Positions 46,561 through 58,474 of a DNA stretch of 64,000 nucleotides are shown one piece after another (position 1 is the first letter of the stretch; each line of letters opens with the position of its first letter). Origin of the DNA: Solanum dulcamara (lineage: Eukaryota; Streptophyta; Magnoliopsida; Solanales; Solanaceae); the NCBI RefSeq assembly GCF_947179165.1, contig NC_077248.1, forward strand, positions 46,588,232 through 46,652,231, read 5' to 3'. The notes under the pieces were generated by a model, which saw only the letters and a list, made by a program, of their open reading frames with translations, ran no database searches and was not told where the DNA came from. The translations under genes were made by a program, and so were the position numbers.

Positions 46561-47035
46561 CTCGAATAATATGGTAGATACATCACTTAGAGACAAACTT
46601 TTTTTACCTTAATTTATGAGATGAAATGAACCTTAGGAACTGCCGGACTACCCTTTTACTCGATGAGTGACTCATTTAGAAACTAAAACTTAACAACTTG
46701 GATTTTACAATCAAATGAGGTATAATAAGCATAAATCCAATCTAGATTGAGAATGACATTAGAATCTACCATGTCTAACTCAACCAATTCACTGAGGTGT
46801 CAATATGATAGATGGAAACTTTACGATCTCTATGGAATTTCTTAGCTAGAATTGACTCATGATCAACATTAATAGAAACACTAAGGGATATAATGACATT
46901 CGAGGCAGATCCTAAAAATTCATAGCTATATATTGAGTCATAAAGGACAAAGTTGCAGCTTGATCAAGTAATGCATAAGCATCATAAGAAAGGACTTTAA
47001 GTATACTAGTGCTCAGGAGTTTGAATTATACGTGT
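46561..47035 (-). pseudogene. pol: Gy5 protease remnant
   Basis: On the minus strand the stretch DAYALLDQAATLSFMTQY (about 46,930-46,985) is the retropepsin active-site region. Gln stands in the position that is Pro in the DPG of the other copies here. A VILNLDWIYAYYTS-like second landmark lies at 46,715-46,760. The domain ends where Gy6 sequence begins. Confidence 0.7.
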
Positions 47036-49067
47036 TGCTGGACCATATGTCTAAGAATGGAAAATGGTACTAAGATTCACCTTTACGCCTACATCATTTT
47101 GGAAGACTTCTAAAATTGAGTAGTGAATTGAGCACCTCTATCTACAATGATAGATAGAGGAACTCTACAAAGTAGGACTGTCTATCAAATATTCAATCTC
47201 ACATAATCTTCTACTGAATCTACAGTCTTAAAGGGCAAGAAGTGGGATGGTTTGGTTATTTAATCTATAATTACCCAAATCAAATCATGGTGCCTACGAG
47301 ATCGCAGTAAACATAGAACAAAATCCATGTGGACCATCTCCCATTTCAACTCTGGCAACTCTATGTTCTGAGCTATACCACAAGGCCTTTTATTGTAAAC
47401 CTAGACTTGCATCCAATTTAGGCACTTAGAAATAAAGTATTCTATATCTCTCTTCATACTATTCAACCAATAAACTTCTCTCCAGTCATGTTATTTCTTT
47501 GTGGAACCTGGATGAATTGATTATATAAATCTATGAACCTCTTCCATGATTCTATCTCGGAGACCATCAATATTCAGAACACATAGTCTACTTTGATATC
47601 TCAACATACTACATCTCATTTTCGAAAAAGCCATCACATTTTGCTTGTGAACATCCTCTTTTAACTTAAGTAGAATAGGATCTTGGTCTTGCTTTTATTT
47701 CACATCCACAAGTAGTGAATACTATGTACCTTTCAGGACAAGGATACCTCCTTCATTTGAGTCCATAAGGTGAACTTCCAAAAGTGTAAGCCATTGTACT
47801 TCCTTAGACAACTACTTTTTTTCATCCTACACATCAACATTACTCTCCATGGATAACCTGCTAAGAGTATCAATAGCAATATTAACCTTACGTGGGTTGT
47901 AGAAAATGCTTATGTCATAGTCCTTGAGAAATTCAAGCCATCTCCTCTACTTCAGGTTCATCTCCTTTTGACTAAAAACATATTGAAGACTCTTGTGGTC
48001 AGTGAATACATTCACTTGTACTTTATAGAGAAAGTAATGAAATATTTTCTACACAAATACTATCATTGCCAACTTGAGATCATAAGTCAGTTAATTCCTC
48101 TCATATATCTTAAGCAGTCTTTAGAATAATCTATGACTTTACTTCTTTGTATCAACATACAACCCAATCTAACTTGGGATGCGTCACAAGAAATAACAAA
48201 ACCAACTATTACATTAGGGAGGGACAACAATGGACTAGTAGTCAATCTAGTTTTTAAGTCTTGAGAATTTTTCTCACAAGCGTATGACCATTAGAACTTA
48301 GACTTATTTTGAGTCAACTTAGTGAATGGGGATGATATAAATAAGAATCCCTCTACAAATCTTTTATAATAACCGGCCAAACCAAATAAACTCCTTATAT
48401 CAGTCAGGAATGTGGGTTTAGGTCAATTCTTTATAGCCACTATCTTTGCAAATCAACCCGGATACCTTCACTAAAAATAATATGGAAAAGGAATGCCACA
48501 AATACAAGCCATAACTTACACTTAGAGAATTTAGCATACAACTCCCTATTTTTTAGAGTATAGAGAATAAATCTGAGATGGTTTGCATGCTCCTCCTCAT
48601 TTCTACAATAATCCAGAATGTCATCGATGAATACAATAACAAACATGCCTCTATACTTCTTAAATACTCTGTTCATGAGGTTCATAAATGTTGTAGAAGT
48701 GTTAGTCAAACCAAAAAGACATGACAATAAACTCATAATGACTATTTCGAGTTTTAGTTGGCTTACTTCGGGATGTCACTTATTCTCATTTTCAATTGAT
48801 GATAGCCTGATTTGAGGTATATCTTAGAGAAACAAGTGGAACCTTGTAGGTTGTCGAATAGGTCACCAATTCTGGGATGAGGGTACTTATTTATGATGAC
48901 AATCTTCAACTAATAGTAGTCCATACACTTTATAAAGGAACCGTATTTCTTATGCACAAATAGGACAAGAGTGACCTAGGGTAAGACACTCACCCTAGTT
49001 AAAGCCTTATCAAGAATATCTTTCAGATTCTTCTTTAACTCTTTTAACTCGACTGGAGCCTTTCTAT
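47036..49067 (-). pseudogene. pol: Gy6: second integrase-to-RT block, same orientation as Gy5
   Basis: From 47,036 on, the sequence repeats the Gy5 block that starts near 43,848 (compare TATTCAATCTCACATAAT in both) and runs through integrase, linker, RNase H and RT. RT has FIDD intact at 48,620-48,631 in a 98-codon frame (48,440-48,736). It stops at the Gy7 LTR. Divergence from Gy5 is about 15% by eye. It carries only one copy of the 524-bp unit. It is either an independent insertion or the older half of a segmental tandem duplication. Confidence 0.8.
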
Positions 49068-49609
49068 TGTCATGACCCAACCTCGTAGGCCGTGACGGGT
49101 GCCCGAACTGGACACTCGCATATACCCCTGCTAACTATAAGTAAGCCTATCACCTATTTATGTTATAATGTATCGACATACATGATAGCATATGACCCAA
49201 CGAAGCTATTATAACATGTAGGGTCATCCCATAATAAAATCCCATGTGAACCGACAAGGCTAACGTGGTAAAGGGGATGTCCCAAAACATTCGCCTTACA
49301 GGCACCACTGCACATAGATACATATACAATCTACATCCACATATACACAACCCACATACTTGTGTACCCAACCCATATACATATCCACCGGCCTCTATGA
49401 GTAAAAATAGTATCATAAGAAAGGACAAGGCCCGCACCGTACCCATGAACATGTAAATATATACATCGAGGGTTAGTACCAAAACATAGTCTCCAGCACA
49501 ATGGAGCACTTATGAACTATTGAGCGGGACTCCTATGCTGGCGGATCCCCAAAAGTATGTATCTGAACCTGCAGGCATAAAACGCAGCCCCCCATCCCGA
49601 GAAAGAGGG

Positions 49610-49632
49610 GTCAGTACGATGTATGTACTGAC
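49610..49632 (-). promoter_or_regulatory. Inverted repeat in the Gy7 3' LTR
   Basis: GTCAGTAC at 49,610 and GTACTGAC at 49,625 form a perfect 8-bp stem with a seven-base loop. The 5' LTR has GTCAGTAC at 61,011 with a partly decayed partner. It shares the AGTAC...GTACT core with repeat A of the other LTRs. Confidence 0.7.
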
Positions 49633-49760
49633 TATACAAAGCATAAATGGAAGCATATTTGAAATAAAGAGAGCCAGGGGGATAAATACTTTACTTAAGA
49701 AAATATTATACCTGTACCTTGTGGATCATAAAAACATGCATGCTCATATTATATAATATA

Positions 49761-50090
49761 GCCGGCCCTTTCAGGGACTCGGTGAATCATAACTGTAGGA
49801 CCATCATAGGGTTCGGTGCCATCACCATCTTATCACATCACATTATTATACACATATATATACATACGTACCCGAACCTCTAGTGAGGGAATCAGTGAGT
49901 CATTCATGTCATTGCATTATTATTTCCTCATATAGCGTATTCGGCCCTTTCATAAGGGACTCGATGAGTCGTTTATGTCATTGCGCACTATCATGTCCTC
50001 GTATAGTGTACTCGGCCCTTTAGTGAGGGACTCAGTAGATAATATAGTGAACTGCGCATGATTACATACCCGGCCTGAGACTCAGTGATA
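49761..50090. repeat. Imperfect CGGCCCTT/GAGGGACTC repeats in the Gy7 LTR
   Basis: Four to five variants of a CGGCCCTTT...AGGGACTCGGTGA block occur, spaced about 70-105 bases, near 49,763, 49,869, 49,941, 50,012 and 50,070. Related blocks are at 61,165 and 61,330-61,400 in the other LTR. Each block tends to contain a short inverted repeat (CCCTT...AAGGG). Confidence 0.65.
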
Positions 50091-50630
50091 AGAGGGGTTA
50101 CAGTATACACGAGTAGAGTAGTGAGTAACCATATGTAATTTAAATCATATTTGAGACATGATGGAATACTCCACATGTGTTATCAGTGAAAAACCAAGAC
50201 AAGAGTCATATCAGGTGCCTTTTGATTGCCACTATGGATTAGGTCCAAATGGAACTTTTGGAATCATATACCCATATCAAGTCATCAACAAATATCTTTT
50301 GGGAATCAAGAAGTTGGTTATCCTAGTGGCTTTAAGAATAGGAACTTTCTTGGAATCGTATACACCTCCTCTATTTGTTTCATAAAGATCATGCCAAAAG
50401 GAAAGGAAGATTATCTTTACATACTTACTACTTCCCAATGTATAGAAAAACTTGAGAAGCAATAGTTCAATTATTGCAAAATTTCCAACATTAGAGGATG
50501 AGTAAGAAATATTTAGGAATGGAGTCACCTCCGAGATTGTATTATCTTTTACGTACACCTAGGACATGTCAAAAGAAGTGAAAGGATAGGATTTATATAC
50601 TCTCTACTTTCCCTCATGGAGTTATCATAT

Positions 50631-50750
50631 ACATATATGCCTAGGAATGTACGTCTCGATCCTTATATAGCAACATATGCTGAGGAACGTACGACCCGAT
50701 CCTTATATAGTAACATATGCCGAGGAACGTTTGGCCCGATCCTTATATAG
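50631..50750. repeat. Three tandem 40-bp repeats in the Gy7 3' LTR
   Basis: CCTTATATAG recurs at 50,661, 50,701 and 50,741, each preceded by a GAGGAACGT...CCCGAT variant. The period is exactly 40. No equivalent triplet is evident in the 5' LTR copy. Confidence 0.85.
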
Positions 50751-51868
50751 TAACATATATCATAATTGGACCATCAAGGGACACGGTACCATAAGAATTT
50801 CATCATAACGTCATAACTTATTTCAAATACATGTCAAGAGAGAAGAAGGGTAGCTTTAAATACATATATCAAAAATATGCCAAGAGAAAAAAGGTAGCTT
50901 CACATACCTCTTCAGGGATTAATCGTAACCCATCTTGCCTCGATATCTCCTTAGCCTATTAAACATGAAAGTAATACTAATATTAATAACCTTTCATTTT
51001 CCAATTTCCAGCTCTACACCCAAGTAGTCATAGGAACCATTCCCTTATCCATTTCCCTCGACTTGCTTATTACTAGTTCTGAAGTTGCCGAAAATTGGGC
51101 AGCATCTCCCCTATAACTTGTCCTTTCCAACTGCTAATCTTAGCATCCATATTACCAACAAAAACCATCAATTATATATACAATCAAATTGCTTCAACAT
51201 TACTCAATACAACTCCAAACAACTAGCTCAAAACTAGGATACCAAAATAGAGTTTTTAGCCTTTATTTCATAAAACCTTTAACAATACGAAACAGAGGGT
51301 CATGTGGCTGCAACCAGAAGTGATCACACCCTTTTTATAACACTTTCCATCCCTTCAACACTCCATCCAACCGGCTTCAACCGCAGCACCACAATCACCA
51401 CACACAACTCGACTTCAATTTAATGCTAGCGACTTCACTTTAGTTTGTTTCTAACTTCAAGCATCCTTATGAAAATTTTACACTTTAAAACTCATTTAAT
51501 ATATGTATTATACCCCATAACAATATCACAAACTTCAATTTCAAAGGGAAAACCTTACCTTGTCCGAAACTCGCCAAAACTCGCCTCGTAAGCTCTTCTA
51601 GTGTGACTGAAACTTTGTGGCTGTTTGTTATCCATTTGGGGCTTATAAAAACCATAAATTTACATTACTAACACCTTCATACTTTCTTGGTATACCCCAT
51701 ATAATTAATTCACAAAATAGAATCGGAGAACTTACTTTTTTCTCCTCCCAAAACTGTAGCTCTTTGTTCTCTCTAGCTTAAGTTTCTCTTCTCTTCTTTT
51801 TATTTTTCTAGACTATTCTTGGATGAAGATGAGACTTATTGGATAAAGATAAACTTAAATTCATAAAT

Positions 51869-51888
51869 TATATATATATATATATATA
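51869..51888. repeat. (TA)10 microsatellite
   Basis: Ten uninterrupted TA units in the U3 part of the Gy7 3' LTR. Confidence 0.95.
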
Positions 51889-52410
51889 GGCCACTTTAGG
51901 AGGTGACACATGTCAAGCCCTCATAGGGCTAATACACTACCTCCTCCCCTTAGGGGCTGCCACGTGCCAGGTGGGGGCCCACCCCTTGCTGCAGCTACTT
52001 CCATGTGGCACCTCCATTTACTTCCATGTGTCACCTCTAGATACTTCCACATGTCGCTCACTTCTTTTTTTCGTGGGTTCGTAATCTCATCTTGTTTTAT
52101 GAACCTATGTAATCGTTGCTATGTAAGCTTGGTATGTACTCAAGTAGTTTAAGTATGTAAGATTTCCAAGTTGGTAGCTCAAGTATTTAAGTCGAGTCCT
52201 ACGACTCATTATTTGGTCTCCAACATCTTTCGGATTCTTACAACTTTATTTCCAATCTTCTCTATTATAGGGTATCTTATTCTCCCTACCTTAAAATTAT
52301 TTGATGACGTCATGGTGACTTCTAAGAAGCTTAAGATACTTTCAAGAAACTTAAGAAGCCTAAAAAGCTTAAGAAAACGTTCCAATGTACAAAAGTACGG
52401 GGTGTAACAT

Positions 52411-52426
52411 CCTTCCCCCCTTTAGG
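52411..52426 (-). other. Gy7 polypurine tract
   Basis: On the minus strand CCTAAAGGGGGGAAGG lies directly before the LTR start. It is preceded by ACATTCGAGGACGAATGT, an 18-base palindromic lead-in (52,427-52,444) also seen in decayed form in Gy1 and Gy3. Confidence 0.85.
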
Positions 52427-52539
52427 ACATTCGTCCTCGAATGTGAAGCAAAATATTTTTAAAGATCTTATACAGATAACGGGGAAATTCCTATCTATTT
52501 CAATAACCCACACTTTCATCAAGTAACTAATATAAAAGT

Positions 52540-53600
52540 TTCAAAAGTTGGGATTACCTGTAGACGTAGGGAATAGGTACGGATACTTATGTTCTATTTT
52601 CCTTTCGGCTTCCTAGGTCATTTCTTCGCAACTCTCATTTCGCCATAACACCTTGACAGAAGCTATGTCCTTAGTTCATACTCCCCTACTCTGCCGATCC
52701 AGGATGGTGATCGGTTGCTTTTTATAGGATAACTCCTCTGTGACCTAGATAACCTCTTTGCGATATACTCGGGATGGATCACCCATACTTGCGAAGCATC
52801 GATAATTGGAAGAATTGATGTACTGCTTCTAGATCCGCCGGTAAGTCTAATTTGCCGTCAACCTTGCCTATTCGGTGGAGGGTATGATAAGGGCCAATAC
52901 ATCTCAGACTAATGTCTTCTTTCTAACTGGCTCTCATTACTTTCTCTCTGGGAGACACTTTTGAGAGTGCTTAATTATAACTTGAAACCTTAGAGATCGA
53001 CGTCGATTATCCACGTATGACTTCTGTCGACTCTGTGCTACTAATAATCTCTCCTGAATAAGCTTCACCTTCTATACTGCCTATTGAACCACGTCTGGTC
53101 TTATTAGCCATATTTTACTAACACCAAACCAACTAATTAGCGACCTATACTGTCTGCCATACAAAGTCTCGTATGGGGCCACCTATATATTAGAATGATA
53201 GTTAATATCATAAGTACTCTTGACAGGTGGTAGGCAATTATTCGTGTTACCTTTGGGGTCAACCATATAGGCCCACAATATATGTTTACCTTATAGCTAC
53301 CAAGCTTAGTCTTTCTATTAGTTTGAGGGTAAAATAGTGTATGAAGACCTATTTGTCTTCCCAATCTCTTCGCAGACTGATCTTTGGTTGTTAACTGTAA
53401 CTTAGGCTCCTTCGTCTTGGACAATAGCTATAGGGACTCTGTAAGGTCTTACCACCCTTTTACCTATAATTTCAAACCTTCTCGGCTAAGCAGGTAGTCT
53501 TTGATTGAAGAAGCATAGGCTGATATTGTTAATCTATGGGTAAAATTCCCTCTAGAATCATTTGTCCATGGAGTGAGAAGTGAGTCTTGTAGCCAAGGTC
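52540..53600 (-). pseudogene. pol: Gy7 integrase and chromodomain remnant
   Basis: Nearest the LTR the chromodomain is readable: PITILDRQ, KDIASVKVLWRNE and EAERKIEHKYPYLFP (52,560-52,720). Above it come KVKLIQERLLVAQSRQKSYVDNRRR (about 52,990-53,070) and MAPYETLYGRQYRSLISWFGV (about 53,115-53,180). GRQIGLHTLFYPQTNRK (about 53,310-53,360) corresponds to the region around the catalytic Glu. VPIAIVQDEGA (about 53,400-53,435) corresponds to the second catalytic Asp. The order fixes minus orientation. Many stops are present. Confidence 0.8.
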
Positions 53601-56395
53601 GTATTGTGGAATCTTTGACCTAGTGTAATACTTCTTTCCTTCTTTAGATGACATCAACTGGTACCCTTACCTTTTGGGTTTTGCTTTTTGCCCCTAAGAG
53701 TTGGCTGTCAAGTGGTGTCGAAATCCCCTCACACAATGTCCTATATAGACATTCCATGGTTTGCCTATCATTAACTGGTATTATATTGAAGAGCTGTGGC
53801 ATACATGTGCACCATATATTAGTAATCAGCTAATCCTGCTTGTTTTGCTTAAGCCCTTTTACAATTCCCTTAACGTAACTTATAACACTCTAGGTATATA
53901 ATCTCTTGTTGTTGCTTCATCGTTAGTTCAGATTCTTCCATGGTCCTTTTTCTCAGATTTGGCTCCAATTTTTCTGTAACACGATACATTGCAATTCTTG
54001 CAATAATGTGCGAAGGTACTCAACTTCGCCCAAGATTTACCTTAGCGTCGTCTCTCTAGTCGTCAGGTTCCACCTTGTCCTTTTCTTTTCTATCTTACAA
54101 CTAGTATCAGGGTAGATCTTTAGTTCAACCATGACCATGTACTTTTTGGTCATTTGATTTAACTTCTCTTTGTATTTCTCTATAACGTGTCCAAAATATC
54201 ATAACCACTTTTTCCTCATGTACTCCTCCGCTTGGTCTTATGTTATATATATATCCGTAGGTTACACAACTACTTTTATACAACCGGTATGAGGTAGATG
54301 CGGTCTTTTCATTTCCTGGTCCATCTTGCTTTACATATCACCTTCACACTAGAACTTGCTCGCGCTAGCGTTAATCTGTCCTACCCCTTTCTTTTCCTTC
54401 CTTCGGGTACTCCTGGGTTTCCTCATTCCCTACCGTAGGAGATTTTCTATCCTTTCTCCTTATTACTTGTATGTCACAACTCAGCAGCCAACAACTCTGT
54501 TGCCATATCTTAATCTTTACTCAACCATGGCCTGACTACCCTTTACATAGTCCTTATATCGCTTAGTCTTACTCACTTATTGTATTCACCTCTTTTTGTA
54601 TGCACCAACCCATTAGGGTCTCTGCTAATGGTTCTCCGTACGATCTCAAATATCATGGATTCTATCCATTCATTGCTGGCCTTTATCCCTTGCTAACTCA
54701 TACAGTCATGGGATCTTGCTTGAAATTTAAGTACTCCCATTAACATGTGATAGTGTCAGTTGACTTCATCTCACAATTGTATTTCTCTTGTCCCTTTCCC
54801 CCCCTTTAGGGTGTACCCATGTCACCCCTTGTTTATTTTCAATTGTTCATACATATATGATTCTGTTCCAACACATTTGACATACTGCACCATATCTACA
54901 CCTTCTATTAGATCATCCATACTTTAGGTTGCCTTGTAAGAACCATTAATGCAACCATGGGGTGCTTAGAATTATTTATAACTAATACCCAATCGAGTTC
55001 AAGTACTGGTACTCGAGTCATATAATTAATATAGTAGTTTATCCAGGGCCACATTCCTTTCTTCCCCACCAGTGCTTAGCTAGCGCTCATAATCATTTTA
55101 GCTTCTCCATTCGGAAGTACTTGTACTCTAGTGACCTGTGTTTCTATGCCTGCTATAACATTATCTTCATCTCCGTGGATACCACTTGTTCCTCTTACTG
55201 GACTCGCAGCACATCAGTGCTTTTGCAGAGCTACCTCCCTCATCCTGGAGGGGTCTTTATATTTTCCACGGCGGAATCACATATCCCCAATACTTATTTA
55301 TATCTCATAAGCTTTTATCCTTGTTGGGTCCCTGAGGTTAACTTCCAATTCTTCTCAGTCTCATGTCACTTTTACTTTAATATTGGTCTTATATTCTCTC
55401 CTTTTCATACTACACCTTTAGTTCGCAGCTATTTATTCCCTTTTTCGTCTGATACTCGTACTTAATTGATCACATCTATCTAGAGTGCTTCCTGCAGTAG
55501 TCCTTTGTTCTTTCAGTCCACGGCTATTTTTTCGCCCGAGGAGTTTCATGCTACCCCTATATCCCTTGGGAAAATCATTCTTTGGTATCACCGACCCTTA
55601 TGCATCCTTCTAGTATGTTATCCAATAAATGAAGCACATGATTCTGGACAGCCCATAAGTTTATGTCTTCCGTCCATAAGTTACTTTGGTCACTTAATAA
55701 CCAATAAAAGGTTACCATAAAGCATCCTCTAACCACTACTAGAAAGAAAATTAATATCCAATAAGTTCCACAATACTGTTTAGTGCCTAACTCGTGTGGT
55801 TTCCCTCTAAGTTCATTCCTGAGTCGTGAACAACTTATCTCCTTCACCACCAATGGTTGAGGGTTCTGTACTTTCCCTACCAAAGTGGAACCCAATTGCT
55901 GGACACCTTTCCCTCCAACAAGAGTTTCCCTCCGACATAAAACTTCATAAGTAAACTTGGGACCCCTTTACCAACAATACCGAGGGTACCTTTACAGCAT
56001 TAGCTCATCATAATAGGGGTACTCGGTATCAACTTCCAAGCCGTATGATAAACTTATAGTTTATTTCCCCTTTCTATTCTAGAAACTTTTGGCAGAGTTT
56101 CCTCAATAGTCCTTACTATCCCAAACCAGCACTCAGGAAATACCAACAATGCCATGCAAGGCCAACGTATATATACATCCATATCATATCATATCACATC
56201 CATAATGCCTCACAAGGCTAATATTTACATATGTTTATAGCATCTCATATCCCTGCAGCACAGGGCTTCCTACATTAGGTTGAAACAAAAATGAGAACTT
56301 GCCCTATATAACCAGCAAAAGCTATACTTATCACTCCCTTATACCTCTGATCAATCAATCCCCAGTTTGACTCAATAACCCTGGAAGAAGGCACA
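53601..56395. other. Uninterpreted Gy7 internal region
   Basis: This 2.8-kb stretch is pyrimidine-rich on the + strand and shows no RT, RNase H or protease motif on either strand where Gy7 would be expected to have them. A 114-codon + frame at 55,121-55,465 is hydrophobic by composition only. Phrases near 56,150-56,270 (GCCATGCAAGGCCAACG) resemble LTR text of the Gy7 kind. It may be another decayed insertion. I assign nothing. Confidence 0.4.
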
Positions 56396-57738
56396 CCTTA
56401 GCTCTCATTATGGAAACATTAACTACCTATGAAAGAGTTTCTGGAGTTTCTGGACAATTGATTAACAAGCAAAAAAGTCATTTCATGGTTCCCTCCAATG
56501 CTTACAAGTCTATTGTACTGAGAATAAAGAGTATCACTGGTTTCAACCAAAAGAGTAGTCCTATAACATACTTGGGATGTCCTATTTATATTGGTAGGCA
56601 AAGAGTTATTTACTACTCTGATCTTATTGCAAAAGTTGTAAGCAGGAACACTAGTTGGCATGCTAAAATCCTGAGCTATGGGGGGTAGAGCTATTCTTGT
56701 GAAGCATGTTATTCAAGCCATGCTAATACATTTGCTTTCAGCCAGCATCCCTCCCTCAACCATCATCAAGAAGATTCAGAGCATCACTACTAACTTTTTT
56801 TAGGGATGGAAAAATGACAAGAGGAAGTACCACTGGTCCTCATGGAAGAACCTTAGCTATCCTTATGATGAAGGGGGCATAGGGTTTAGACAAATCACTG
56901 ATGTGGTTAAATCTTTTCAATACAAGCAGTGGTGGACCCTTAGAACCAAGAACACCTTGTGGGGAGATTTCCTTAAATCCAAATACTGTCAGAGGGCCAA
57001 TATTATTACAAAAAAGTGGGACACTAGTCAGTCCTTAATTTGGAAGCACCTCATGAACAACAAATACAACATTGAGCCTCACATTCAGTGGCAAATTAAG
57101 TTTGGCTCTTGCCTTTTTTGGTGGGACAACTGGCTAAGTGTTGGCCCTTTAGCTCACTTTTTTGCTAACAGTTTTAGGTTTAACCACACCCAAGTTTCAG
57201 CTTTTCTAACTAAAGGCCAATGGAATGTTCATCTCATTATCCAAAAAGCCCCTCCCCAGTTTGTTCCTAACATTTTAGCAACTCAATTCAGCTACCATCC
57301 TCTCAAACAGGACCATCCATGCTGGATTCCTAATACCAATAGGGAGTTCAGTTGTTCCTCTGCCTGGGAGCTCATTAGAGACAAGAGGACAAATACTATG
57401 CTGAATGCATGTACTTGGCACCAACTAATACCTTTCAAATGCTCCTTTCTTGTTTGGAGAGCTCTTAGAAGGAAATTACCTACCAATGAGAAAATAACCA
57501 GCTTTGGCAAAGCCCCCTCTCAGTGCCATTGTTGTGATAGACCTGGCCAAGACACCATTGATCACACCTTTGTTGCAGGAACTTTTGCCAAAAATACTTG
57601 GAGGGTGTTTGCTGATTCTTTGGGCATAAAAAATGATTACACACCTCTTAGAAATATGCTTATGAGATGGTGGACATCTAAATACAAGAATGAAGCACAT
57701 AAGCTCCTGTTACAATCAATCCCTGTCTTCATTTGTTA
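56396..57738 (+). pseudogene. LINE-2 RT C-terminal region and zf-RVT domain
   Basis: The first frame (to 56,688) reads METLTTYERVSGVSGQLINK, then QKSHFMV and SPITYLGCPIYIGRQRV, the stretch that follows RT catalysis in plant L1 ORF2. After a one-base shift near 56,688 comes IKKIQSITTNFF, a stop at 56,802, then DEGGIGFRQITDVVKSFQYK. An open frame to 57,739 follows. Its end (about 57,355-57,610) is zf-RVT-like: SAWELIRDK, FKCSFLVWRALRRKLPTNEK and CHCCDRPGQDTIDHTF with the Cys/His cluster. The catalytic core of RT is missing. Confidence 0.87.
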
Positions 57739-57956
57739 GAACTTATGGAAGAATAGATGTGCTTCCAAATATGGAGGGAAGAAATCTAACCTTTCAAGAG
57801 TCAAATTTTCTGTCTACAAAGACATCTCTAACCTGCAAATCACAACTTTTCCTTATATTAAATGGCCAAATAACTGGAAAGACCTAGTCATTTCAGTGGA
57901 ACAATGCTACCATGACACCAAAATTACCCCTATATGCTAGATCAAACCAGGTGATC

Positions 57957-58474
57957 ACATGGTAAAGCTAAATATAGATGGTAGTGCCTTTAACAACCCA
58001 GGCAACATTGGTGGAGGAGGAATACTTAGAAATACTCATAGTGACCTTATCTTTGCCTATGCAGTTCCATTGGGGGAAGGAACTAACAACCAAGCAGAAA
58101 TCAAGTCTGCTATGTTTGGTCTATCTTGGTGTATTCATCTTGGTTATTTATAGGTAGAGTTAGAGGTAGATTCTCAACTCCTAATCAGGTGGTTACAACA
58201 AGAAGCAAAACCCCCTTGGTCAATAAAGAAGCTGCTGGACAATTTAAACAACATCATCAACCAATTCCAAACTTTCAGCTGTAAACACATCCTTAGAGAA
58301 GCAAACTACACAGCTGATGTCTTATCCAAACATAGCCACAAATGCAAATCTCCTGAACTCTATTTCACTGTGCATGATCTCCCCAAACAAGCTAAGGCAT
58401 ACCTTGAGATTGACAAGCTGGAAATGCCTTCTTTCAGAAGAAAGAAATTCAAGAGAATCAAGAAACCTCCCTAA
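57957..58474 (+). pseudogene. LINE-2 RNase H domain, nearly intact
   Basis: Some plant L1 elements carry a C-terminal RNase H. Here MVKLNIDGSAFNNPGNIGGGG has the first Asp (57,977-57,979). NNQAEIKSAMFGLSWC has the Glu (58,097-58,099), VELEVDSQLLIRWLQ the second Asp (58,169-58,171), and REANYTADVLSKHS the last Asp (58,316-58,318). Only one stop (58,152) interrupts the domain before its natural end at 58,474. A stop at about 57,940 separates it from the zf-RVT part. Preservation is better than for any other domain in the window. Confidence 0.88.

Larger units (their letters stand above)
42954..47035 (-). mobile_element. Gy5: internal region of a minus-strand Ty3/gypsy element
   Basis: Following the 3' LTR, the minus strand reads backwards through the chromodomain-like tail, integrase, RNase H (with a 524-bp tandem duplication), RT and protease, in gypsy order. 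Gag and the 5' LTR are not found. At 47,035 a second copy of integrase sequence begins. Gy5 is oriented against all the LTR elements to its left. Confidence 0.82.
49068..52409 (-). repeat. Gy7 3' LTR
   Basis: On the minus strand it starts TGTTACACCCCGTAC and ends GGTTGGGTCATGACA, 3,342 bp. It contains an 8-bp inverted repeat at 49,610-49,632, several CGGCCCTT...GAGGGACTC repeats (49,761-50,090), a 40-bp triplet repeat (50,631-50,750) and a TA microsatellite. The 80-codon frame at 51,910-52,152 (+) lies in its U3 and has no domain. Confidence 0.87.

Noticed and set aside
49761..50750. CRISPR-like or satellite array in the Gy7 LTR
   Set aside because: Repeats are imperfect, few and without uniform spacers. 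The setting is a plant LTR.
51910..52152. Short + frame as a coding exon
   Set aside because: Located in the Gy7 LTR U3. The Pro/His/Thr-rich composition comes from repeated CCACATG text.
55121..55465. 114-codon + frame as a gene
   Set aside because: Low-complexity, Phe/Ser/Tyr-rich translation of a pyrimidine-rich strand with no motif.
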